This document shows positions 6,755 to 14,006 of a stretch of DNA of 16,806 bases, one piece after another. The stretch's first letter is position 1, and each line of letters starts with the position of its first letter. The notes beneath the pieces were generated by a model. That model was given only the letters and a program-made list of their open reading frames with translations. It had not been told where the DNA came from and made no database searches. The stretch is from MWDV01 sp964634255 (GTDB lineage: Bacteria; Verrucomicrobiota; Verrucomicrobiia; Limisphaerales; MWDV01): NCBI GenBank assembly GCA_964634255.1, contig CAZWJC010000158.1, positions 1-16,806 of the forward strand, read 5' to 3'. Both the position numbers and the translations under genes were made by a program.

Positions 6755-8427
6755 GACTTGGGACTCTCCGGCGGCGGGCCGAGCAGGCGCGCGACCAGCC
6801 GGCGCAAGAGCCCCTTGAGGTGCGAGTGTTGCAGCGGGCTCAACGAGCGGATGGCTTCGTTGCGATGATGATCCAGCAGTTGCCGCGCTTTTTCCTCGAT
6901 GCGCAAGGCGAGGAAGATGTCGCGGAAAACCTCCTGCCGCAGGCGCGCGGGCGTATCGCTCTTGAGCGCCTGCTCCAGCCGCTCGCGCAACGCGCCGTCA
7001 GTCTGCTCGCACGCGATGGAGACGAGGATCGAAGGCCGCCGCGCTGCCGCGTCGCCCGGCGCTTTCGGATCGAATGCGTCCTCCAGATCGTCCTTGATCT
7101 GATAGGCGATGCCTAGCGATTCGCTGAATTGCCTGAGCGTCTGCTCCAGCGCGGCGTCGGCGTCGGCGCAAAGCGCGCCGAGGCTCAACGCGACTTCAAA
7201 CGCGGGCGCGGTTTTGTGGCGGAACAAATCCAGCGCCTGCGCCGTGGTCAGCGAAAACGGCGATTGCATCCACTCCAACTCTGCGCCCTGGCCCAGGCAT
7301 AGATTGCGATGGCCTTCGGCGGCGATCTTCAGCGCGCGAGCCTGCTGGGCGGCGGGCAGGCCGCTTTCGGCGATCAACCGGTAGCCCTCGCCGATCAGGT
7401 AATCGCCGAGGTTCAGCGCAATGGGCATCCCGTGCTGGCGCGCGAGCGTCGGCTGGCCGTAGCGGAATTCATCGCCGTCCTCAATGTCGTCGTGGAGCAG
7501 CGACGCCTTGTGAAAACATTCCGTGGCGATGGCCACCTTGCGGACGTGATCGGGCAGGGGATCGTTGTCAGCGAGACCGGCCAGCGTTTTGAAAACGCAA
7601 ACGGTCAGCAGCGGCCGCCAGCGTTTGCCCGCCTGAGCCAGCCACGCGAGCGCCTTCTCCTCGGTGAACGAGCCGTCGAAGCCCAGCGTGCGGCGCAGTT
7701 CGTCCGGTTGAAACCAGTTTTCCACTTCGCTGCGCAACGAATCAATGTCCAGCCGGCCGGGCCAGCGCGTGCCGGATTTCAATTGAATGGCCTCGCGCAC
7801 CCAATCCGTGTCCACGCCCGTGGCGTCGCAGCCATCGCGGAACAGCGGGATGGCGATGCCGGGGATCGCGTGCGTGGCGGCGTGCGGAAACGCGCGCTCC
7901 AGCACGTGCAGGCAACTGACGCCGATCACCGCGTCCACGTGACCTTGCTCCAGCAGCCGCGTGACGACGGTTGTGCCTTCCGCGACCAGCACCACGTAGC
8001 CCAGCGCGAGCGCCTCGGTGTGCAGATCGCCGATCAGGCAGCGGCCGCATTGTTCGCAGAGCAAACCGAACTCGTCCATCTCCGCGCGACACTCCGCGCG
8101 CGTGCGCAGGCATTGGGGCAACAACAACACACGGCGATCGAACGGAATGCCCGCCAGCGTTTCGCGCCAGGTTTCGTTGCCGAGCATCACGGTGGCGAAA
8201 TCGGTGTAGGCCGCGTCCTCGCCGAGCGACGCGATCAGGCTGTGGGCGTGAGTGCGCAGTTCGTCCAATGTCAGCGGCGGGACGAGCCGCTCGCGGGCGA
8301 CGTGCGTGCGGGCCGCGTTGCGCAAGGCGTCGCGGCGAGACTTCTCCGTAGGCACGCGCTGCAGCGCGCGTTTCGGCAGGCTGACTGCAGACGACAGCGA
8401 TGGGAGGTTGGTGAGCGGTTCAGCCAT
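6751..8427 (-). CDS. DUF116 / trans-isoprenyl diphosphate synthase fusion
   Basis: Seen: 558 residues from ATG 8427. The frame continues upstream, but that part only shadows the radical SAM gene; ATG 8427 overlaps the radical SAM stop by 8 nt (ATGGCTGA). Residues about 50-215 match DUF116: LLPQCLRT (102-109), a Cys set at 106, 113, 124, 127, 130 (CEQCGRC), AEGTTVV, and VIGVSCLHVL with Cys172. Residues about 240-545 are a polyprenyl synthetase: GKRWRP (267-272), first Asp-rich motif DDIED (313-317), GQPT, GQGAELEW, and second Asp-rich motif DDLED (446-450). Both metal-binding motifs are intact, so it should be active. Residues before the first motif (ASLLH) are small, as in long-chain synthases, which suggests a C20 or longer product (inference). 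Known: the reaction is chain elongation of allylic diphosphates with IPP. DUF116 has no firmly known function; its Cys set could hold a metal or Fe-S cluster. The fusion and context suggest a dedicated terpenoid pathway. Confidence 0.9.
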   Translation of the reverse strand: MAEPLTNLPSLSSAVSLPKRALQRVPTEKSRRDALRNAARTHVARERLVPPLTLDELRTHAHSLIASLGEDAAYTDFATVMLGNETWRETLAGIPFDRRVLLLPQCLRTRAECRAEMDEFGLLCEQCGRCLIGDLHTEALALGYVVLVAEGTTVVTRLLEQGHVDAVIGVSCLHVLERAFPHAATHAIPGIAIPLFRDGCDATGVDTDWVREAIQLKSGTRWPGRLDIDSLRSEVENWFQPDELRRTLGFDGSFTEEKALAWLAQAGKRWRPLLTVCVFKTLAGLADNDPLPDHVRKVAIATECFHKASLLHDDIEDGDEFRYGQPTLARQHGMPIALNLGDYLIGEGYRLIAESGLPAAQQARALKIAAEGHRNLCLGQGAELEWMQSPFSLTTAQALDLFRHKTAPAFEVALSLGALCADADAALEQTLRQFSESLGIAYQIKDDLEDAFDPKAPGDAAARRPSILVSIACEQTDGALRERLEQALKSDTPARLRQEVFRDIFLALRIEEKARQLLDHHRNEAIRSLSPLQHSHLKGLLRRLVARLLGPPPESPKS

Positions 8428-9613
8428 AAGCGCCAAATCCGAAGAACCAGTATTTCTTGGCCAGCCGATAGGCCCAATGTTTTTCGGGAATTTCGCGGCC
8501 CGGCAGATGGTGGCCGGGGCGGCATTGCATGGCGGCGAGTTCAGCCAGCGCGGTGTTCCGGCCCGAACTATCGCGGGCGGACTGCTGCTGCATGAAATCG
8601 TGCAGCGCCTCCGGGCAATCCAGCAGCACGCAGCCGCGCGTGCGCGATGCCGAGAAGCGGCGGAACGCGGCGAGGAAATCCGATTCCTCGACGAGTGTGG
8701 CGAGGTTCTCCGAGTCGCGCACGTTCTCGCGGGCAAACTGCACGGGCGGGCACGGCTCGACATCGCCGCGCGGCCCGATGTGATGGCTGATGCCGGTCGC
8801 GGCCGGACACAGCGCGCGCCCCTCGGCATCCCAATATGCGTCCACGATGATCATGGGAACCCGCCCCCGAATTTCCACCATGAAGCGGCGCAGGGCGAGG
8901 ATTTCTTCCGCGGAAAGGCAAAGCTCCGTCGCCGGCTGCTCGCCGACGGGCCGGTAGATGTAGTACCAGAGATAGTGAATGCCGCGCCCGATCAACTCGT
9001 GGACGAAGCGCTCGGACACCAGATCGTTGAAGTTGGATTTGCAGACGCTGGTGGCGACGCCGGTAAGCAGTTTCTCGCGACGGCAAGCGTCAATGCCGTT
9101 CAAGCTGCGCTCGAAAACACGAGAGCCGCCGCGTCGCTCGTCGCTGACCTGTTGCAGCCCTTCGACGCTGATCAACGGCGTGATGTTGCCGAGGCGGCGC
9201 ATTTCGCGGGCGACCTCGGCGTTCAACACCGTTCCGTTCGTAAAGACCTGGAAATAGCAGTCGGGATGGCGGGCGAGGATTTCGAGCAGTTGCGGATGCA
9301 GCAGCGGTTCGCCGCCGAGGATGCCGAAGAAGCGGCATTGCTGGCGCTTGGCCTGCGTGATGATGCGATGCAGCAATTCCGGTTCGAGACTGGCGGCGGG
9401 CTTGCCGCTCGTAACCCAGCAACCTTGGCAATGCAGGTTGCATTGGTTGGTGACAGAGAGAAACAGAAACGCCGGAAACTGCCGACCCTGGCGAAGCCGC
9501 TTCTGAAACGCGCGGATGCTGCGCACGCCGCCGAAGCCCAGCGACCAGGCGCATTTCGCCAGCAGGCGCGGGTCAATTTCGCGGATCAGTCGGTAAGTCA
9601 GCGCCGGGATCAT
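8420..9613 (-). CDS. Radical SAM enzyme with SPASM-like C-terminal cysteines
   Basis: Seen: 397 residues. The CX3CX2C cluster motif is CNLHCQGC (Cys58, 62, 65), preceded by FLFLSVTNQ. The SAM-binding GGEP is at 100-103, and a barrel strand LISVEG at 148-152. The C-terminal half has further cysteines at 269, 288, 328, 333 and 364, including the pattern C-x18-C ending GDVEPCPP, like SPASM/twitch auxiliary cluster regions. Known: such enzymes cleave SAM to a 5'-deoxyadenosyl radical and modify peptides or small molecules; auxiliary clusters bind substrate or pass electrons. The ferredoxin gene upstream overlaps it (ATGA) and is the likely electron donor. Inferred: a tailoring step on the isoprenoid or cyclised product, though maturation of another operon protein is possible. 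It does not look like HpnH, the hopanoid adenosyl enzyme, in the N-terminal or cluster context. Start ATG 9613 is fixed by the 4-nt overlap. Confidence 0.9.
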   Translation of the reverse strand: MIPALTYRLIREIDPRLLAKCAWSLGFGGVRSIRAFQKRLRQGRQFPAFLFLSVTNQCNLHCQGCWVTSGKPAASLEPELLHRIITQAKRQQCRFFGILGGEPLLHPQLLEILARHPDCYFQVFTNGTVLNAEVAREMRRLGNITPLISVEGLQQVSDERRGGSRVFERSLNGIDACRREKLLTGVATSVCKSNFNDLVSERFVHELIGRGIHYLWYYIYRPVGEQPATELCLSAEEILALRRFMVEIRGRVPMIIVDAYWDAEGRALCPAATGISHHIGPRGDVEPCPPVQFARENVRDSENLATLVEESDFLAAFRRFSASRTRGCVLLDCPEALHDFMQQQSARDSSGRNTALAELAAMQCRPGHHLPGREIPEKHWAYRLAKKYWFFGFGAYG

Positions 9614-10602
9614 GTCGCGGAGTCGGAGTGTTTCCCATCCGCCAACGAAGAGTGCCCACTGGAGTCGAGCTCTGCTTGGCCTGGCGCGACAGCGTCTTGG
9701 ACTGCGCCAGTCCTCTGGCGCTTTGCCAAGGCACCGCTTTCATCCAGAGCGGCAGAGGGCTGCCGCACTCCAAAACCTGGCGGAGTTGCGGACGCGATGG
9801 GCGAGCTTTGGCCTTGTGCTGTTGCGGGGGCTGACGCGGCCAGGAAGCGCTGTCGCTCGGCGTTGGCGAGTTCGACGTTCTGGCGCAGAAGGCGTTTCTG
9901 TTCCACATTTGATCGGCGCTCGGCCAGCTTGGCATAAACGTCTGAGCCCAAGACGGCCTCCAGGTCCACCTTGATTCGTTCCTTTTGTTGCGCCTCGTCC
10001 ACGATTGGTCCGCCATTGATTGGTGACTCGCCGTACTTCGGGAAGATGATCGCGACTTCCGGACAAATGCGGGCGCACGCCGGGCAGTTGGTCTTGCAGC
10101 CTTGGGGATTTTCCACCTGCACGCGGCCTTCCGGCGAAAGGCCATACACGCCGAACAGGCAGAAGCCGAGGCATTGCTGGCAGTTGGTGCAGCGCGCGGC
10201 GTCAATCACTGGAAACCACGGAATCCAGCCATCGGCCGACGACGGAGCGGGGGAGGCGTCAATCGTCGCTTCGGGCGCGTGCTGAGGAACGTCGAGAGCA
10301 GCCAATGCGTTTGTGAGCGAACCGTCGCGCGCATTCACGAGCAGCATTCGGGCTATATCCAGCGGCGCGCCAGCCAGTTGAAAGAGGGCGATGATCGCGC
10401 GTGGATGACACGCCACCACCGTGGGCCGCGGTGCGTTGGCGAACTCTAGCAGACGTGGGTCTTTGTGCGCCGCCAGTTCACACAAATCCGCGACCAGTTT
10501 AAACGGCACGCCGCTGGCCTGCAGACTGGCGGTCAGCACACGCAGCGTCTCCTGCGGGATCAACCCGTAGTGGGCACACTGGCACAGGATCAAATCTGTC
10601 AT
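9610..10602 (-). CDS. 2[4Fe-4S] ferredoxin-like protein, operon electron carrier
   Basis: Seen: 330 residues from ATG 10602. A GTG 14 codons upstream (10644) is possible, but MTDLILCQCAHYGL is the better N-terminus. Residues 1-100 form an unassigned domain with cysteines at 7, 9, 41 and 65. The ferredoxin domain has CTNCQQCLGFC (Cys138, 141, 144, 148) and CKTNCPACARICP (Cys169, 173, 176, 180), fitting two [4Fe-4S] clusters. A charged, probably helical segment runs from about 205 to 255. Inferred: supplies electrons to the radical SAM enzyme translated next, with which it overlaps by ATGA. It is first in the five-gene operon. Odd: residues about 276-316 come from a palindromic repeat and the tail beyond is low-complexity, so the original protein probably ended earlier. 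The N-terminal domain I cannot name. Confidence 0.85.
   Translation of the reverse strand: MTDLILCQCAHYGLIPQETLRVLTASLQASGVPFKLVADLCELAAHKDPRLLEFANAPRPTVVACHPRAIIALFQLAGAPLDIARMLLVNARDGSLTNALAALDVPQHAPEATIDASPAPSSADGWIPWFPVIDAARCTNCQQCLGFCLFGVYGLSPEGRVQVENPQGCKTNCPACARICPEVAIIFPKYGESPINGGPIVDEAQQKERIKVDLEAVLGSDVYAKLAERRSNVEQKRLLRQNVELANAERQRFLAASAPATAQGQSSPIASATPPGFGVRQPSAALDESGALAKRQRTGAVQDAVAPGQAELDSSGHSSLADGKHSDSAT
9660..9772. repeat. Double-hairpin palindromic element in the ferredoxin gene tail
   Basis: Outer 6-bp inverted repeats tggagt (9660-9665) and actcca (9767-9772) bracket two perfect 7-bp hairpins with 4-nt loops: gcgccag-tcct-ctggcgc (9704-9721) and gcggcag-aggg-ctgccgc (9749-9766). 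On the gene strand it encodes GVRQPSAALDESGALAKRQR and following residues. From memory, similar nucleotide strings (GTGCGGCAGCCCTCTGCCGC) recur across Limisphaerales genomes, so I read it as a dispersed repeat. Copy number cannot be tested in this window. Confidence 0.7.
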
Positions 10603-10907
10603 CTTCAAGTACCGTTCTTGGCCGCAGACGGAGCGAAAGAACACCGGGTCGGCATCGATCGCAATACCGGCTGCCTGTGCGGACGAAAGGAACGGTTTTC
10701 CCGGATGCGGGTCAAGCCTGTGATAATGGGCGGTCAGGCGCGGCGGTGTTTGAAGTGAGTGTGCTTGGCACGCCGTCCGGCTGCGGGAAGCGCTGGCGGG
10801 CGCCTTGCCCGCGGGTCATACTTCTTCGCCCCGTTCCGATTAGTCTTCGGTGCAGGATTATGGTTGTGCCCGTCGGAGGCTGGTTGCTCGTTCCACGCCC
10901 GCAAGCG
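10603..10907. other. 305-bp gap upstream of the terpenoid operon
   Basis: No convincing gene on either strand. It should hold the promoter of the five-gene operon, but I see no strong -10/-35 pair. TTGACC at about 10706-10711 on the minus strand has no good -10 at the right distance. A 6-bp GC hairpin (gcgggc-gcctt-gcccgc, 10796-10812) lies 96 bases beyond the C39-peptidase stop and lacks a T tract, so at most it is a weak terminator. A short in-frame GTG extension of the ferredoxin gene falls at 10603-10644. Confidence 0.5.
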
Positions 10908-12059
10908 TCACTCAGCCCGTTGCCGCGAGGTCTTCGAGTCCCAATGTCCGAACCGATCCTTGGGTGGCGTGGCCTTTTCCGGCAGGATGATGTAAGCGGC
11001 GTTCTTTGAGTAGGCCCAGGCGTCCACGAGGTTTGCGCGCGGAAACACCTTGCGCACGTTTTGGCTCGTGCCGGGATCATTGATTACCGCATCGCCGTCT
11101 TTAGTGAAGCCGACGCACACGACCAAGTGGCCGCTGGGTTCACGGCTTTTGCCACGCAGCCGGTTGTAGCAGAGCGAGAGACCCACCGGCATGCCTTGCG
11201 CGACCCAATCCTCCAGCTCGGCCAAATCGCTCATGCGGGTCACATACGCCCGCATGCCGGGGAATGAACCGGCGTACGCCATGTTCAGCGCCCAGTTGCC
11301 CGTGCCGCCCCAGACCTTGTCATAGACACCCTGCACGACTTCCGGTACGTCGCGCGCCAGATCCGGTCGGTGGAGCTTCTTGGACCAATAATCCAGCATC
11401 ATGGAAACCGTGGTCGGACTGCAAATGACATCGCCGTTCTCGTAAGCCATCTGTGAACGCTCCAGCACTGGCAGGGTCTTGCCCCAAGCGGTTTGGTTTG
11501 GCGTCAAGGACACGGGGCGCGAGGTGTTGTCGAGGACATGGATGCCCAGGAAGCGAATCTTAGGAAGCTGCCGGGCATCGCCGCCCATGGTGAGACGAAG
11601 CTGGAAGCGTTCGGCTTCTCGGCTGAGCACGAGCGTGTCGGTCTCCACATCGCCGTCGGCGTCCTTCTGCCCCTTCACGCACTCGCGTGGGTACTTGGCC
11701 GGGTTGCTCGACCAGAGACTCATCGTGTAGAACTTGGTGGCGTGGTCAGGAAACACGGCGCGGGCTTCAATGCGGAGAAAGCTGTCCTTCGGCATGTCCA
11801 CGTTCCAGGACGCGATGAGTTCATTCCAGGGAATCCGCGGGGTGAACTCGCGCGACGTGAAGACCACTTCGCCGGCATTCGCCTCGGAGGCCCGCGTGAA
11901 AGCCTTCAAGGTCCGCAGCCCGAAGAACTGGCCTCCCCGCGCGTCAAAACCGACGTCGGTCGCGCGGGCGTTGATCCTGCCCGCGACAAGTGAAGCCGTG
12001 AGCAGAAGGCAAAGGCCAAACCAGTTCGGGGGCAGATTCGCCCGAATGAAGTCGCGCAT
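10908..12059 (-). CDS. Exported C39-like cysteine peptidase
   Basis: Seen: 383 residues from ATG 12059. An N-terminal hydrophobic segment (about 13-27, WFGLCLLLTASLVAG) followed by NARA looks like a signal peptide cleaved near residue 33. Residues about 60-180 form a beta-rich N-terminal domain. The C-terminal part matches the Peptidase_C39_2 fold: Cys213 in CSPTTVSMMLDYW, His311 in SGHLVVCVGF and Asp328 in VINDPGT are in catalytic order. Known: C39-like domains are papain-like; many stand-alone ones act on unknown exported substrates. AGGGGG lies three bases before the ATG, a strong but close ribosome site. The frame continues upstream through the repeat-rich gap, including an ATG near 12330, but that stretch is palindromic repeat and should not be coding. 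A large hairpin begins 14 bases upstream of the start and could affect translation. No link to the downstream terpenoid operon is shown, since 305 bp separate them. Confidence 0.85.
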   Translation of the reverse strand: MRDFIRANLPPNWFGLCLLLTASLVAGRINARATDVGFDARGGQFFGLRTLKAFTRASEANAGEVVFTSREFTPRIPWNELIASWNVDMPKDSFLRIEARAVFPDHATKFYTMSLWSSNPAKYPRECVKGQKDADGDVETDTLVLSREAERFQLRLTMGGDARQLPKIRFLGIHVLDNTSRPVSLTPNQTAWGKTLPVLERSQMAYENGDVICSPTTVSMMLDYWSKKLHRPDLARDVPEVVQGVYDKVWGGTGNWALNMAYAGSFPGMRAYVTRMSDLAELEDWVAQGMPVGLSLCYNRLRGKSREPSGHLVVCVGFTKDGDAVINDPGTSQNVRKVFPRANLVDAWAYSKNAAYIILPEKATPPKDRFGHWDSKTSRQRAE

Positions 12060-12073
12060 GGTCCCCCTGGACT

Positions 12074-12150
12074 GGAGCGCACCCGTCCTCGGGCGCAGCC
12101 CCTCGGACGGCACGCCAGGGCGTCGCTGCGCCCGAGGACGGGCGCACTCC
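12074..12150. repeat. Large intergenic hairpin, 26-bp arms (24/26)
   Basis: The arm 12074-12099 and the reverse complement of 12125-12150 agree at 24 of 26 positions, with a 25-nt loop (12100-12124) that contains a further small inverted repeat (acgc/gcgt). The core gcccgaggacgggcgca is very GC-rich. It lies in the presumed 5' leader of the C39-peptidase gene. It resembles a REP/MITE-like dispersed palindrome; this is inferred from structure and recall. Confidence 0.75.
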
Positions 12151-12210
12151 GGGAGGTCCGTGGCGAGATTGGTGCGAGCCGAAACTTCGTGGTTTGACCT
12201 CCCGAACCTT

Positions 12211-12273
12211 AGCAGCCGACACGAGTCGTTCCCAACTCCTCCGGGAATCAGGTGGAGAGGACTCACGGCTGCT
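12211..12273. repeat. Nested three-helix dyad, probably a decayed palindromic repeat
   Basis: Three nested pairings share one axis: agcagcc/ggctgct (12211-12217/12267-12273), gagtc/gactc (12223-12227/12260-12264) and ttccc/gggaa (12229-12233/12243-12247). The unpaired bases between them suggest an older, degraded copy. The string agcagccgacacgagtc resembles a repeat I recall from Verrucomicrobiota intergenic regions. Confidence 0.5.
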
Positions 12274-12391
12274 GCTAGGGGAGTTGCGGGGGGCGTGGAC
12301 CGGGTTGAGACTGTGTTTGAGTGACTCATGGTTCGTGAACGTCGAGCGGTGATTTGCCCGAAGCCGGTTGGGAAGACCAGCGAAAAGTGCG

Positions 12392-13279
12392 TTACCTTAA
12401 GGCGAGCCACCAAGTCCAGATGACGAGGGCCATCGAGACAATCCCTGCGGCGACGTTCACTTCCGCTTGGCGGGCGAGATCCACGCGTTGGGCAAGCACG
12501 GCCCCGATCAGTAAGCCGCCAACGAAGCCGCCCGCATGCGCCAGCACGTCGGTGCCGGGCGAAAGCCCCAGCAACGCGAAGAGCATCAGGCCGCCGCCCA
12601 GCCCGGCGATGGCCAGCCTGCGGGCCCGCGGCGTGCGGTGTTGCAGCGAGAGCCACTGTGCGGTCAGTAAGCCCAGCGCGCCCATGATCAGGCCCGATGC
12701 GCCGAGACTGCGGTGTTGACCGGATGAGAAGAGGAGGGTGGCGAGGTTGCCAAACACCCCGGCGAACAGCGCCGCCAAAAAGCCCGTGCCGGAGCCGCAG
12801 GTTCCCATCGCCAAGCCGACGAGCGGAAAGCCGATGGCGAGGTTCATGGCCAGATGCCCGAGATCGCCGTGCAACCAGATGGCGGTGAACAACCGCCACC
12901 ATTCGCCCCGCAGGACCGCACGGGCATCCATGATGCCGGCGTCCTGAAGCCGATGTCCTGTGGCACACAGCCAGAAAAACGAGATCACCGCGAGGGCCCA
13001 GCCCACGCAGGCCCAGTCGAACAACAAGCCCGAGTGGAATACCTCTTGCCGCCAGGGCTGTTTTCGATTCTCCGCCTCGTAGAGGCGGATGGCGGTGCGG
13101 GCGGCTTCGGCTTCATGAGTGGCCACTGTCAAGGCCCAGCCCTCCTCGTCCTGTTCGATGGCACTTTCGATTCCCTGGCTAACCAACACAAGCCCCCAAT
13201 CCATGGCCTGGCCCAGCGAACGCGCCGGGATTCGCGCCGGGAATGGCGAGATGGGGTGTTGAGCTGTATCCGGTGTCAT
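12392..13279 (-). CDS. Rhomboid family intramembrane serine protease
   Basis: Seen: 295 residues from ATG 13279. A soluble N-terminal domain (about 25-75, GLVLVSQGIESAI...RLYEAENR) precedes six or seven hydrophobic segments from about 85 onward. Rhomboid signatures are present: GEWWRLFTAIWLH (125-137), GHLAMN with Asn146, the nucleophile GASG with Ser195, and AHAGGFVGG with His248. The Ser/His dyad is intact, so it should be active. Known: rhomboids cleave membrane-spanning substrates within the bilayer; bacterial substrates are mostly unknown. The start is uncertain: no ribosome site precedes ATG 13279, and a TTG at 13345 would add 22 residues and come close to the HAD stop. It follows the HAD gene by 72 nt and may share its transcript. 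Confidence 0.9.
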   Translation of the reverse strand: MTPDTAQHPISPFPARIPARSLGQAMDWGLVLVSQGIESAIEQDEEGWALTVATHEAEAARTAIRLYEAENRKQPWRQEVFHSGLLFDWACVGWALAVISFFWLCATGHRLQDAGIMDARAVLRGEWWRLFTAIWLHGDLGHLAMNLAIGFPLVGLAMGTCGSGTGFLAALFAGVFGNLATLLFSSGQHRSLGASGLIMGALGLLTAQWLSLQHRTPRARRLAIAGLGGGLMLFALLGLSPGTDVLAHAGGFVGGLLIGAVLAQRVDLARQAEVNVAAGIVSMALVIWTWWLALR

Positions 13280-13351
13280 GCAGACGCCGATACGATAGGC
13301 CGCAACGGCGCCGAAGCAACGCGGAAACAACCACCTCCCCGGCAAGGGTTG

Positions 13352-13969
13352 CTAGGCGTTATTGACCAAGCCCAGCTCGTGAATCCGCGCCCGGGATTTC
13401 TCCGGCGCCGTTTGGAGGATCACCTGCCAACCGCGCGCGGCGCCGGCGTCCACGTTCTCCTGTCGGTCATCGAGATACAACACCTCGGCACCACGGCAAC
13501 CCGAAAGCGTTTCCAGGATTTCGTACATCTTCGGGGCCGGCTTCATGGAGCGGACTTCGTAGGAGAGAATGTGGGCGGTGAAGTTCTGCATGAAGGCGAA
13601 GTTCCGGTTGATATGATCCATCGCCAGGTCGTTCGTGTTCGAGAAGATGTAGGTCGGCACGCCGTTGGCCCGCAGTTCTGCGTGCAGCGCGACCATCGGC
13701 TCGATGGGCCAGAAGATGTCGCCGAAATACGTGCCGAACTCTGCCAGACTGCCGGCAAAGCCGGTTTCTGCCCGAACGCCTTCGAAGAACTGCTCCCGGG
13801 TGATCAATCCCGTTTCATAATTGTAGATCAACGGTGGGTTCTCAAAGAGGCGTTGGACCACGGTCCACTCGACTCGGCTGCGCTCGGCGATGCGCCGCGA
13901 GGCAATCCGGTAATCGAATTCCAACAACACCTTGCCGAGATCAAAGACGACGACTTTGGGTTTCTGCAT
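13352..13969 (-). CDS. HAD-superfamily phosphatase, YihX-like
   Basis: Seen: 205 residues. Motif I is VVVFDLGKVL (nucleophile Asp10, then Leu-Gly), motif II FSNTND, motif III Lys in MKPAPKMYE, and motif IV LYLDDRQENV. The DLG form of motif I, together with SNTN, is that of the YihX branch, whose E. coli member removes phosphate from alpha-D-glucose 1-phosphate. The Gly at +2 is therefore not a defect. Inferred: small-molecule, perhaps sugar, phosphatase in the cytoplasm. It lies 37 nt downstream of recR on the same strand and may be read from the same transcript. Substrate cannot be predicted from sequence alone; no clear Shine-Dalgarno precedes the ATG. Confidence 0.9.
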   Translation of the reverse strand: MQKPKVVVFDLGKVLLEFDYRIASRRIAERSRVEWTVVQRLFENPPLIYNYETGLITREQFFEGVRAETGFAGSLAEFGTYFGDIFWPIEPMVALHAELRANGVPTYIFSNTNDLAMDHINRNFAFMQNFTAHILSYEVRSMKPAPKMYEILETLSGCRGAEVLYLDDRQENVDAGAARGWQVILQTAPEKSRARIHELGLVNNA

Positions 13970-14006
13970 GCGTGAAATGGTTCGCCCGGTGTCCCCAAGC
14001 TGCGGG

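Larger units (their letters stand above)
12060..12391. other. 332-bp repeat-rich gap between rhomboid and C39-peptidase genes
   Basis: No credible gene. The part next to the peptidase start is packed with inverted repeats: a 26-bp-arm hairpin (12074-12150), a 9-bp inverted repeat (cgggaggtc 12150-12158 / gacctcccg 12196-12204) and a three-helix nested dyad (12211-12273). The remaining part, about 12275-12391, shows nothing I can name and may hold the peptidase gene's promoter. Confidence 0.6.

Noticed and set aside
8356..8367. Perfect 12-bp palindrome gcgctgcagcgc in the 5' part of the DUF116 fusion gene
   Set aside because: Short, GC-rich and without flanking structure; expected by chance at this base composition.
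8428..8829. N-terminal extension of the DUF116/prenyl synthase frame
   Set aside because: The extra 134 codons only shadow the radical SAM gene and are Arg/Ser-rich; ATG 8427 gives a standard 8-nt coupled overlap.
8252..9937. Long plus-strand open frame of 561 codons, and another at 7309-8595
   Set aside because: They are antisense to the DUF116/prenyl synthase and radical SAM genes, whose motifs are clear on the minus strand. The translations have no recognisable domain and reflect high GC.
10796..10812. 6-bp GC hairpin as terminator of the C39-peptidase gene
   Set aside because: No T tract follows on the minus strand and it lies 96 bases past the stop, so the evidence is too weak for a feature.
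12060..12968. N-terminal extension of the C39-peptidase frame up to 12968
   Set aside because: The frame runs through palindromic repeats and then out of frame across the rhomboid gene; the signal peptide and ribosome site place the start at 12059.
12854..13975. Plus-strand open frame of 373 codons
   Set aside because: It is antisense to the rhomboid and HAD genes, both with intact catalytic motifs on the minus strand.
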